DNA of 5,529 nt from Oscillospiraceae bacterium (GTDB lineage: Bacteria; Bacillota; Clostridia; Oscillospirales; Oscillospiraceae), in contig JAEDFW010000111.1 of the NCBI GenBank assembly GCA_016297855.1, positions 1 to 5,529 of the forward strand, given 5' to 3'. The notes beneath the pieces are model-generated. The model saw only the letters and a program-made list of their open reading frames with translations, was not told the DNA's origin and did not search any database. Made by a program: the position numbers and the translations under genes. Within the stretch, counting starts at the first letter, position 1, and each line of letters opens with the position of its first letter. Of this stretch, positions 1-5,529 are shown piece by piece.

Positions 1-2
1 AT

Positions 3-8
3 AAGGAG
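3..8 (+). promoter_or_regulatory. Ribosome binding site of the MATE transporter gene
   Basis: AAGGAG lies 9 nt upstream of the ATG at 18, an ideal Shine-Dalgarno spacing, and it fixes that start. The window begins only 17 bases before the gene, so its promoter, and whether another gene precedes it in the same transcript, cannot be seen. Confidence 0.85.
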
Positions 9-17
9 CGATATCCC

Positions 18-1412
18 ATGTCCTCAACAAACGCGCACAGCATCGACATGCTCAGCGGACCTGTTTTCCCGAAAATCCTGCTGTTTTCGCTGCCGCTGGC
101 CGCAACCGGCATTCTGCAGCTGCTGTTCAACGCAGCCGACGTCATTGTTGTCGGCAAGTTTGCCGGCAGCACGTCGCTGGCCGCCGTCGGAGCGACATCA
201 TCGCTCATCAATCTGCTCATCGGCGCGTTCATGGGCGTATCCATCGGCGTCAATATCCTCATCGCGCGCTGCATCGGCTGCCGGCAGGAGGAAAATGTCT
301 GCCGCGCGGTACACTGTGCGTTTGCGCTGGGGCTGGTGCTCGGGGCGATGGTTCTGGCACTGGGGCTGGCGCTGTGCACGCCGCTGCTGCGGCTCATGGC
401 CACGCCGGAGGATGTGCTTCCGCTGTCGAGCCTGTACCTCCGGATCTATTTTCTCGGCGTACCCGCCGCGCTGTTGTACAATTTCGGTGCCGCCGTGCTG
501 CGCGCGTTCGGCGATACGCGCCGGCCGCTGGTATTTCTGGCCATCTCCGGCTCGGTCAACGTGGTACTCAATCTCTTTTTCGTCATTGTCTGCCATCTGG
601 GCGTGGCGGGCGTTGCCATTGCCACGGTCGTATCGCAGTATATCTCGCTCGTTCTTGTTGTGCGCTGTCTGATGCGCGCCGACGACTGCTCGCACCTGCG
701 TCTGCGCAGCATCCGGCTGTACCGCAACGAGGCCGTGCAGATGATCCAGATCGGCCTTCCGGCCGGCCTGCAGAGCGTCATATTCAATATTTCCAACGTC
801 ATGATCCAAAGCTCGGTCAATTCCTTCGGCGCGGAGGTCATGGCCGCCAACACGGCCGCAGCCAATCTTGAGCAGTTCATCTACACCGCTGACAACGCCG
901 TGTTTCACGCGTCGATCACCTTTACCAGCCAGAATTTCGGCGCCAACCGCCTCGATCGCGTTCCGCGCATTCTCGGCGCGTGTGCGGCAACGGTGCTGCT
1001 CATCGGTGTGCCGCTGGGTGTGGCGCTGCGCCTGTTTGCCGCGCCGCTGCTGGGGCTGTATATCGCAAAGACCGACCCGTCGTACACTGCCGTTCTGCAG
1101 TACGGCATGGTGCGCATCATGTACATCGGCTCGCTGCAGTTTCTGTGCGGTCTGATGGAGCTGGGCAGCGGCATGGTGCGCGGGCTCGGCAGGGCATGGC
1201 TGCCGATGTTCGTATCGGCAGCAGGCGCGTGCGTGCTTCGCATCGTCTGGATTCTGAGCGTATTTCGCGTCTGGCACACCCTCCCGGCGCTCTATCTGTC
1301 CTATCCCGTCAGCTGGGTCGTCACACTGCTGGCGCACCTCGGCTGCTATTATTTCATCTTCCGCGGCATGCTGCACCGTGCCCGGGCGTATCAAACCGTG
1401 AAAAAGGAGTGA
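18..1412 (+). CDS. MATE family efflux transporter
   Basis: This is a 464-residue multidrug and toxic compound extrusion (MATE) transporter, an inner-membrane antiporter that in this family exports cationic drugs or metabolites using a Na+ or H+ gradient. The N-terminal signature is plain: GPVFPKILLFSLPLAA followed by LQLLFNAADVIVVGKFAG (residues 14-50), as in clostridial MATE proteins. The internal motif LRAFGDTRRP (161-170) closes the first lobe. The second lobe begins near IQIGLPAGLQSVIFNISN (243-260), and the matching RGLGRAWLP element is at 388-396. Length and about twelve hydrophobic segments agree with a full-length MATE protein made of two six-helix halves. The tail is short and basic (VKKE). 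The start is supported by a well-spaced AAGGAG. The stop lies 5 nt before the kinase ATG, so the two are probably co-translated. The substrate cannot be read from sequence; a role in drug resistance is possible but not shown. Confidence 0.95.
   Translation: MSSTNAHSIDMLSGPVFPKILLFSLPLAATGILQLLFNAADVIVVGKFAGSTSLAAVGATSSLINLLIGAFMGVSIGVNILIARCIGCRQEENVCRAVHCAFALGLVLGAMVLALGLALCTPLLRLMATPEDVLPLSSLYLRIYFLGVPAALLYNFGAAVLRAFGDTRRPLVFLAISGSVNVVLNLFFVIVCHLGVAGVAIATVVSQYISLVLVVRCLMRADDCSHLRLRSIRLYRNEAVQMIQIGLPAGLQSVIFNISNVMIQSSVNSFGAEVMAANTAAANLEQFIYTADNAVFHASITFTSQNFGANRLDRVPRILGACAATVLLIGVPLGVALRLFAAPLLGLYIAKTDPSYTAVLQYGMVRIMYIGSLQFLCGLMELGSGMVRGLGRAWLPMFVSAAGACVLRIVWILSVFRVWHTLPALYLSYPVSWVVTLLAHLGCYYFIFRGMLHRARAYQTVKKE
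1401..1409 (+). promoter_or_regulatory. Ribosome binding site of the kinase gene, inside the MATE coding end
   Basis: AAAAAGGAG, 8 nt before the ATG at 1418, lies within the last codons of the MATE gene (Lys-Lys-Glu). It decides the kinase start: the open frame extends upstream to about 980, but that stretch overlaps the MATE gene and makes no kinase sequence. The arrangement is typical of translational coupling. Confidence 0.85.
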
Positions 1413-1417
1413 GCAAC

Positions 1418-2344
1418 ATGCGTGTTATCGATATGGAAGATATCATCCACGCCATGAACCATGAAACGCAGTTCGTCCTTCGCTGCGAAGAGGTATACCA
1501 CGACAAGATCAGCGCCGCCGCAGGTACGATCCTGAGCGCGCTGCCCAAAAAGCCCTTCGTCGCGCTGACCGGCCCGTCCGGCTCCGGCAAGACGACGACG
1601 GCCATGCGTCTGAAGGCGTATCTTGAGAATCTGGGCGTGCATGTGTGCCTGCTCAGCATGGATAATTTCTTCCTGCCCCTTGACCAGCGCCCGCCTGAGG
1701 CGACCGACTGGGAATCGCCCTACTGCGTCAACCGCCCGCTTCTCATCGAGACCATTGAGCGCCTTGCAAACGGTGAGACCGTACAGGTGCCGTGGTATGA
1801 TTTCAAGGCCAACACCACCGGCGGCTATACGGAAATGGCCGGAAGCCGCGACGGCATCATCATCGCCGAGGGCATCCATATGCTGAACCCGCTCATCTTC
1901 GACGAGATCCGCGATCGCGCCACGGGTGTATACGTTGCGCCGCGCACGCGCATCATCACGCCGTCGGATCAGATCGTGAAACCTGAGCAGGTGCGTGTGG
2001 CGCGCCGCATGATCCGCGACTATCACGGCCGGGGCAAGTCCCTGCGTGAGACCATCGAGCGTGCGCAGAGCGTCGACCGCGGTGAGCAACAGTATATCGC
2101 GCCCAATAAGCCCAACGCCTCGATCCACATCGACACCTTCCACGACTATGAGCTGTGCATTCTCGCGCGCGATCTGCGCGAACTGCCGCAGTTCGCGGCC
2201 GAGCTTGACGACGCGTTTGTCGAGGCGCACGGCCTGTCCGTTCTCATGGACGTGGTGCAAAGCCTGCCCGCACTCCAAACAAACTTCGTACCGAAGGACT
2301 CTCTCGTCCGGGAGTTTGTCGGCGGCAGCTGCTTCCAATACTGA
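1418..2344 (+). CDS. Uridine kinase-like nucleoside kinase (P-loop, PRK/URK family)
   Basis: This is a 308-residue cytosolic P-loop kinase of the phosphoribulokinase/uridine kinase family; members phosphorylate uridine or cytidine, or another small hydroxyl compound, with ATP. Visible parts, in order: Walker A GPSGSGKTT (52-60); SMDNFF (80-85), whose Asp82 matches the catalytic Asp of uridine kinases; IIIAEGIHMLN (147-157), the EGI motif at the base of the sheet; and an Arg-rich lid, RVARRMIRDYHGRGKS (193-208). The segment RGEQQYIAPN (221-230) and the C-terminal DSLVREFVGGS (294-304) match the C-terminal part of Firmicutes uridine kinases. Many of those relatives are about 550 residues long with an N-terminal TGS/threonyl-tRNA synthetase-like region. 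That region is absent here and only about 45 residues precede the P-loop, so this is a stand-alone form. The ATG is fixed by a good ribosome site 5 nt after the MATE stop. The substrate is an inference; uridine is the default guess. Confidence 0.85.
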   Translation: MRVIDMEDIIHAMNHETQFVLRCEEVYHDKISAAAGTILSALPKKPFVALTGPSGSGKTTTAMRLKAYLENLGVHVCLLSMDNFFLPLDQRPPEATDWESPYCVNRPLLIETIERLANGETVQVPWYDFKANTTGGYTEMAGSRDGIIIAEGIHMLNPLIFDEIRDRATGVYVAPRTRIITPSDQIVKPEQVRVARRMIRDYHGRGKSLRETIERAQSVDRGEQQYIAPNKPNASIHIDTFHDYELCILARDLRELPQFAAELDDAFVEAHGLSVLMDVVQSLPALQTNFVPKDSLVREFVGGSCFQY

Positions 2345-2349
2345 AAAAC

Positions 2350-2377
2350 AGCCGCCCGGCCGTATGGCCGGGCGGCT
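2350..2377. terminator. Bidirectional intrinsic terminator between convergent genes
   Basis: A perfect 12-bp GC-rich stem (AGCCGCCCGGCC, loop GTAT, GGCCGGGCGGCT) fills the 37-nt gap between the kinase stop and the GtrA stop. Read on the plus strand it is followed by TCTGTTAT, a weak U-tract. Read on the minus strand it is followed by GTTTTTCAG, a better one. It most likely ends transcription of both convergent units and is more typical for the minus-strand genes. Confidence 0.85.
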
Positions 2378-2381
2378 TCTG

Positions 2382-2810
2382 TTATCCTGCAGTTTTGCTG
2401 CCTTTTCCGGTATCGATCGTTCTTCTGAATACAAAATACCGCTGGTACAGATACTCCAGCACAAAGTTCAGCAGCATGTTGAGGATCGTTACCAGATACT
2501 CGTTCCAAAAAAGCGTCTGCGCCAAAAAGCTTCCCAGCAGCGTGGACGCCGGCGTGAACACAACATAGAACGCCGCGACCTTCAGCATCGCCACGGGCAC
2601 GTTGCCCGCCGACTGGAAGGTGAATTTGCGGTTCAGCGTAAAATTCCACAGCACCGACAAGACCAGCGCCGTCAGGTAGCACGGCCAGTAGCTCCAGGCG
2701 CTCAGCTCGTTGAGCAGCGTGAACGAGACCATCTCAATGAGACCTGCCGAGATGGAAAACAGCGCGAATTTCACCATCCGCAGCAGTTCTTTTTTCTTTT
2801 CTTTCTGCAT
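2382..2810 (-). CDS. GtrA family membrane protein
   Basis: This is a 142-residue protein with four hydrophobic segments (about residues 13-34, 42-59, 73-100 and 103-124), the size and layout of the GtrA family (PF04138). The two family signatures are visible: NFTLNRKFTF (56-65) after the second helix, and NFVLEYLYQRYFVFR (115-129) after the fourth. Family members are thought to help move or present polyprenyl-phosphate-linked sugars across the cytoplasmic membrane for glycosylation of cell-surface polymers. The exact role in most bacteria is unknown. The chosen ATG has AAGGAA 10 nt upstream (2821-2826) and gives a short basic N-terminus (MQKEKKKELLR) before the first helix; Met12 is a possible but less likely start. 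The gene follows the GDPD gene after 40 nt, probably on one transcript, and ends at the shared hairpin. No glycosyltransferase is adjacent. Confidence 0.85.
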   Translation of the reverse strand: MQKEKKKELLRMVKFALFSISAGLIEMVSFTLLNELSAWSYWPCYLTALVLSVLWNFTLNRKFTFQSAGNVPVAMLKVAAFYVVFTPASTLLGSFLAQTLFWNEYLVTILNMLLNFVLEYLYQRYFVFRRTIDTGKGSKTAG

Positions 2811-2850
2811 TTGTTCTCTTTTCCTTGTTTCTTTCAGATATGCACGCCCG

Positions 2851-3843
2851 TTACGGATGCAGCACGCCGTAGAGCACGTCCGGATAGTCCGTCATGATGC
2901 AGTCTGCGCCGACAGAAACCAGATACGCCATGTCCGCGGGGTCGTTGATCGTCCAGTACTGCACAGCCATGTTATGGCTGTGTGCGTAGTTGATGACCGT
3001 GGCCGTGCCGAGGTTGATGCCGTATTTGAGATACGAATCTTCAAACGGAATCTGCAGCACGGAGCAGGGCGGCTCGTACGATTTGCTGTTTGTGAGCGCC
3101 GCGATGTAGAATTTCAGAACCTCATTGACTGACGCGCTGCGCGCCAGATCGGGGTACGTCGCATCGACGTAGGCGCTGATTTCGGCCTGAAAGGTGCCAA
3201 ATACCACGCGCCCGACAAGATCCCGCTCGCGCAGCACCGCATACAGCGTATCCACGCCCTGCATGCCAAGCGCTCCGCCGTTTTTGATCTCAATGATGTA
3301 CTTGTAATCGCCAGCCGCCGACAGATAGTCCAGCACGTCCTCGATCCGCAGAATCCGCAGCGCATCCGGCACATCACTGCCCGTCAGACCGGCATAAGGC
3401 ATATTGCCGTCGGGATCGACGAATTTTGCGCCCATGTTGAGCTGCCGCAGCTCTTCATACGTCTTGTTCTCTGGGCGCACATCCGTCTCGCCGAACACGG
3501 CCTCGCAGTCGGATGTGCGGTCGAGCGTATCATCGTGCAGCAGGACCAGCACGCCATCTTTCGTGATGTGCAGATCAAATTCGAACACGTCCACCTGAAA
3601 ATCGGGGTTTTCCACGCAGTTGGCAAACGCCATCATCGTCTCCTCTGGCGCGATTCCGCCGCCCGAGCGGTGACCGGAGATATCTGTTTCGTCGAGGATA
3701 TAGGGATTCGTCGTCTCATAGCGGATCACGTCTGCCGGATCGGAACGGTGATACTGCGAGAGCTTCATTGCCGCAAATACCGCCGCCGCCAATCCCGCGA
3801 GCACACAGGCGATCACCAGCAGAACCTTAAAAAACTTTCTCAT
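2851..3843 (-). CDS. Membrane-anchored glycerophosphodiester phosphodiesterase (GDPD)
   Basis: This 330-residue enzyme hydrolyses glycerophosphodiesters to glycerol 3-phosphate and an alcohol, using a TIM-barrel GDPD domain. One hydrophobic segment (about 5-25) after MRKFFK is a signal anchor, placing the catalytic domain outside the membrane. Catalytic features: GHRSGGGIAPEET (57-69) with His58, Arg59 and Glu68; FEFDLHITKDG (87-97) with metal ligands Glu88 and Asp90; LLHDDTLDRT (101-110) with the second catalytic His103; IIEIKNG (183-189) with Glu185; and VQYWTIND (294-301) plus GADCIMTDYPD (312-322) near the end. All key residues are present, so it should be active. Reading from an ATG 42 nt further upstream would add 14 residues before the signal anchor. 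I prefer the ATG at 3843 because AGAAGGA lies 9 nt before it and a basic signal anchor follows at once. Substrates could be phospholipid deacylation products or teichoic acid-like polymers; the sequence does not decide. Confidence 0.93.
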   Translation of the reverse strand: MRKFFKVLLVIACVLAGLAAAVFAAMKLSQYHRSDPADVIRYETTNPYILDETDISGHRSGGGIAPEETMMAFANCVENPDFQVDVFEFDLHITKDGVLVLLHDDTLDRTSDCEAVFGETDVRPENKTYEELRQLNMGAKFVDPDGNMPYAGLTGSDVPDALRILRIEDVLDYLSAAGDYKYIIEIKNGGALGMQGVDTLYAVLRERDLVGRVVFGTFQAEISAYVDATYPDLARSASVNEVLKFYIAALTNSKSYEPPCSVLQIPFEDSYLKYGINLGTATVINYAHSHNMAVQYWTINDPADMAYLVSVGADCIMTDYPDVLYGVLHP

Positions 3844-3852
3844 CGTATGTAT

Positions 3853-3859
3853 TCCTTCT
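3853..3859 (-). promoter_or_regulatory. Ribosome binding site that sets the GDPD start
   Basis: On the minus strand AGAAGGA lies 9 nt before the ATG at 3843. The alternative upstream ATG at 3885 has no comparable site and lies essentially at the predicted transcription start, so the shorter protein is preferred. Confidence 0.8.
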
Positions 3860-3888
3860 TGCAAAAGTCCGGCGCATGCCGGCATCTT

Positions 3889-3918
3889 ATTCTACCACCG
3901 CGCGCACCGATTTGTAAA
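3889..3918 (-). promoter_or_regulatory. Probable sigma-A promoter of the GDPD-GtrA operon
   Basis: On the minus strand TTTACA (3913-3918) and TAGAAT (3889-3894) are separated by 18 nt. Each differs from the sigma-A consensus at one base. Transcription would start near 3882, giving a leader of about 39 nt that begins with the palindrome CCGGCGCATGCCGG (3869-3882). The -35 box touches the foot of the terminator of the upstream carrier gene, so the GDPD pair appears to be insulated and separately transcribed. The call rests on pattern only. Confidence 0.5.
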
Positions 3919-3952
3919 GCGCAGGCGCACACCAACGGTGTGCGCCTGCGCT
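3918..3952 (-). terminator. Hairpin terminator after the YfcC-type carrier gene
   Basis: A perfect 16-bp inverted repeat (arms 3918-3933 and 3937-3952, three-base loop) starts 17 nt past the carrier stop codon. The stem is very stable and GC-rich. The U-tract after it on the minus strand is poor (CUUUACAAAU), so it may work as a weak terminator or as a 3'-end stabiliser. On the plus strand it is followed by CATTTTCT, but no plus-strand gene is nearby. Confidence 0.7.
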
Positions 3953-3969
3953 CATTTTCTCTGCGCGGC

Positions 3970-5412
3970 TCAGCTCAGAACGAGCATGGCGGCCGTCAGG
4001 ATCAGGCCGGTCAGCACGCCGATCGCGGCCAGAAGTTTTGCCGCCCACTTGAGCCAGGTCTCGTACGGGACTCTGGCCAGCGCCAGACCACCCATGATGA
4101 AGCCGCAGGTCGGCGTGAACAGGTTTACAAAACCGTTGGCGGCGACGGTCGTCATGATCGACGTCTCCACACTCCAGCCCATACCGCGCACCACGGGTGA
4201 GACGATCGGCGACGACAGCCCCGCAAGCCCTGACGACGATGGCACCAGAAAGCTCAGTCCCACATGCAGCAGATAGTCCAGCGCGCCAAACACCGCCGCA
4301 GGAAGCGCTGACGATGAAAGCGCCGTTACGGACGATTCGACCAGCCATGTGCCAAGCCCCGACACATCCATCAGCACCGTGGCCGCGCGCGCCAGCGCGA
4401 TGACAAGGTTGACGGAGATCATGTCGCCAAAGCCCGAAACGACGCAGCCCATAAGCCTGCTTCTGTCCTCCAGTCCGATGAGGCCGGCAAGCACGCCCAT
4501 CAGCAAAAACCACGTTCCTGCATCGTCAAACCACCACTGGCCGAGCGGATTTCCGGTCAGAAAGCCCGTCCAGCCAAGCGCGCGGAACATGGGCGCGGAC
4601 AGCTCCTGCCAGGGGATGAAGCCCAGAATCATGATGACAAAGGACAGGCCGAAGATGACAAGAACAATTTTCTGGCGGCCGGTGAGCCTGACGTCCTTTT
4701 CGATCTCGGTCGAACCGCCGTACGCCGCGCGGCAGGCCGAAAGCTGTTCGGCCGTGAGAACCGAGCCCTTGCCTGCCTGCACGCGTTTGGCGTAGCGCGT
4801 TACAAACAGCGCCGCAATGCAGAACGTCACGAGCCACAAAATGGCGCCCAGGGCGTAGAGAACACCCATGTTGACATCCACACCGGCAGACGCCACGGCA
4901 GCGCCGGTGGCAAACGGGTTGATGGTCGAGCCAAGAACGCCGCTGCCGGCGCCCAACAGAACCGTCGCCGCGCCGACCAACGGGTCAAAGCCCGCGGCCA
5001 TCATCGTTGCTGCCAGCAGGATGTAGAACCCCACGCTCTCCTCACCCATGCCGAAGGTCGTACCGCCGACGGAAAACACGAACATCAGAATCCAGATGAG
5101 CGCAAGCTCTTTGCCATGCAGCTTTTGTACCAGCACATGAATGCCGGTTTTCAGCGCCCCGGTGGCCGTCACGATGGATAAAAACGCGCCCAGACAGAAC
5201 ACAAACGCGATCACATCGCCGGCATCATGCCAGCCGTTGATCGGCGCCATGAGGATGTCGCTCAGGCTCGCGCCGACGACTTCCATCGTCTCACCGGTCT
5301 CGGGATCGGTGTAGGACTTCCCCTGCGCCAGCCAGGTTGCGGCGGCAACCAGCAGCAGCACGCAGATCAGGATGGCAAATGTGCTGATCTGGCGGCGTTT
5401 CTTCTGTTTCAT
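3970..5412 (-). CDS. YfcC family (DcuC/C4-dicarboxylate carrier superfamily) transporter; possible arginine/ornithine antiporter
   Basis: This is a 480-residue polytopic inner-membrane carrier of the YfcC type (C4-dicarboxylate anaerobic carrier superfamily, PF03606). A basic N-terminus (MKQKKRRQ) leads into the first helix. The family signatures come in two half-repeats: GGTTFGMGEES (116-126) and GVLGSTINPFATG (158-170) in the first half; SFLVPSSSGLAG (387-398) and NLFTPTCGFIMGGLALARVPYETW (starting at 430) in the second. A hydrophilic loop at about 208-246 separates the halves. Some members of this superfamily in lactic acid bacteria and streptococci are the ArcD arginine/ornithine antiporters; others are poorly characterised. 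The gene starts 53 nt after an ornithine carbamoyltransferase gene, which favours transport of arginine, ornithine or citrulline. The start is fixed by AAAGGAGG 8 nt upstream; the open frame extends 19 codons further but without such a site. The substrate remains inferred. Confidence 0.85.
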   Translation of the reverse strand: MKQKKRRQISTFAILICVLLLVAAATWLAQGKSYTDPETGETMEVVGASLSDILMAPINGWHDAGDVIAFVFCLGAFLSIVTATGALKTGIHVLVQKLHGKELALIWILMFVFSVGGTTFGMGEESVGFYILLAATMMAAGFDPLVGAATVLLGAGSGVLGSTINPFATGAAVASAGVDVNMGVLYALGAILWLVTFCIAALFVTRYAKRVQAGKGSVLTAEQLSACRAAYGGSTEIEKDVRLTGRQKIVLVIFGLSFVIMILGFIPWQELSAPMFRALGWTGFLTGNPLGQWWFDDAGTWFLLMGVLAGLIGLEDRSRLMGCVVSGFGDMISVNLVIALARAATVLMDVSGLGTWLVESSVTALSSSALPAAVFGALDYLLHVGLSFLVPSSSGLAGLSSPIVSPVVRGMGWSVETSIMTTVAANGFVNLFTPTCGFIMGGLALARVPYETWLKWAAKLLAAIGVLTGLILTAAMLVLS

Positions 5413-5420
5413 GGGGCTTT

Positions 5421-5428
5421 CCTCCTTT
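5421..5428 (-). promoter_or_regulatory. Ribosome binding site that sets the carrier start
   Basis: AAAGGAGG on the minus strand, 8 nt before the ATG at 5412, is nearly a perfect anti-16S match. It argues for the start at 5412 rather than the in-frame ATG at 5469, which overlaps the stop of the carbamoyltransferase gene. Confidence 0.85.
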
Positions 5429-5465
5429 GTTTCCGGCGAGCACGCTGCACCGGCGTGTTTTTTCC

Positions 5466-5529
5466 TCACCGCAAAGTCGCATACATAACAGCCTTAATGG
5501 TATGCATGCGGTTCTCTGCCTCCTCAAAC
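5466..5529 (-). CDS. argF: Ornithine carbamoyltransferase, C-terminal end only (partial)
   Basis: The last 20 codons and the stop of a gene that enters from the right edge are visible. The peptide FEEAENRMHTIKAVMYATLR matches the conserved C-terminus of ornithine carbamoyltransferases, which typically reads (D/E)QAENRMHTIKAVMVATL. The enzyme joins carbamoyl phosphate and ornithine to give citrulline and phosphate (arginine synthesis, ArgF), or runs in reverse in the arginine deiminase pathway (ArcB). The fragment cannot distinguish the two. The downstream YfcC-type carrier tips the balance toward the catabolic role, so arcB is a reasonable alternative symbol. The active-site motifs (STRTR, HCLP) lie outside the window. 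Short length limits certainty, but the match is nearly residue for residue. Confidence 0.85.
   Translation of the reverse strand, partial: FEEAENRMHTIKAVMYATLR

Noticed and set aside
198..1394. A 398-codon open frame on the minus strand opposite the MATE gene
   Set aside because: Its translation is rich in Arg, His, Gln and Ala with no domain or membrane pattern. It is the antisense shadow expected from GC-rich codons, and the plus strand has a clear full-length MATE protein.
980..1417. N-terminal extension of the kinase reading frame
   Set aside because: It lies inside the MATE gene in another frame and encodes low-quality sequence; the ATG at 1418 has a well-placed ribosome site.
1391..2464. 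A 357-codon open frame on the minus strand opposite the kinase
   Set aside because: It crosses the terminator hairpin and the end of the GtrA gene, has no recognisable motif, and lies opposite a gene with clear kinase motifs.
2046..2897. A 283-codon plus-strand frame spanning the kinase end and the GtrA gene
   Set aside because: It runs through the hairpin and opposite a convincing GtrA protein; its composition is Arg/Ser/Gln-rich and matches no family.
5291..5527. A 78-codon minus-strand frame near the right edge
   Set aside because: It is an out-of-frame reading of the carbamoyltransferase tail and the carrier N-terminus; both correct frames give recognisable proteins.
1..5529. Novel defence system, mobile element, CRISPR array, RNA gene or riboswitch
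   Set aside because: Every coding stretch matches a common metabolic or transport family. No array-like direct repeats, transposase, integrase, tRNA fold or long structured leader was seen, and gaps between genes are all under 130 nt.

Overview
The window is compact bacterial DNA. GC is high (about 60% by eye), genes have Shine-Dalgarno sites of the AAGGAG type, and intergenic gaps are short. The protein types and wording (clostridial-type MATE transporter, a uridine kinase relative with the Firmicutes C-terminal signature, a membrane-anchored GDPD with GHRSGGG, a YfcC-type carrier beside ornithine carbamoyltransferase) suggest a GC-rich anaerobic Firmicute, most likely a gut member of the Oscillospirales/Ruminococcaceae type. 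That placement is inferred from protein style, not from a marker gene.

Layout. Left, plus strand: a MATE-family efflux transporter (18-1412) is followed after 5 nt by a uridine kinase-like P-loop kinase (1418-2344); they look like one translationally coupled unit. A strong GC-rich hairpin (2350-2377) lies between this unit and the convergent genes on the right and probably terminates transcription in both directions. Centre, minus strand: a membrane-anchored glycerophosphodiester phosphodiesterase (3843 to 2851) is followed by a small four-helix GtrA-family membrane protein (2810 to 2382). They look like a two-gene operon with its own probable promoter at 3889-3918. Right, minus strand: the last 20 codons of an ornithine carbamoyltransferase enter from the window edge (5529 to 5466). 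A 480-residue YfcC/DcuC-superfamily carrier (5412 to 3970) follows, ending at a perfect 16-bp hairpin (3918-3952).

How the genes work together. The carbamoyltransferase-carrier pair is the most informative context. It suggests that the carrier moves arginine, ornithine or citrulline, as in an arginine deiminase-type pathway. The GDPD-GtrA pair suggests work on glycerophosphodiesters or lipid-linked glycans at the membrane. The MATE-kinase pair has no obvious common substrate.

No RNA gene, CRISPR array, insertion sequence, phage gene or clearly new system was seen. The window reads as ordinary chromosomal metabolism and transport, with a few context-based hypotheses worth testing. No stretch over 300 bases lacks a gene.
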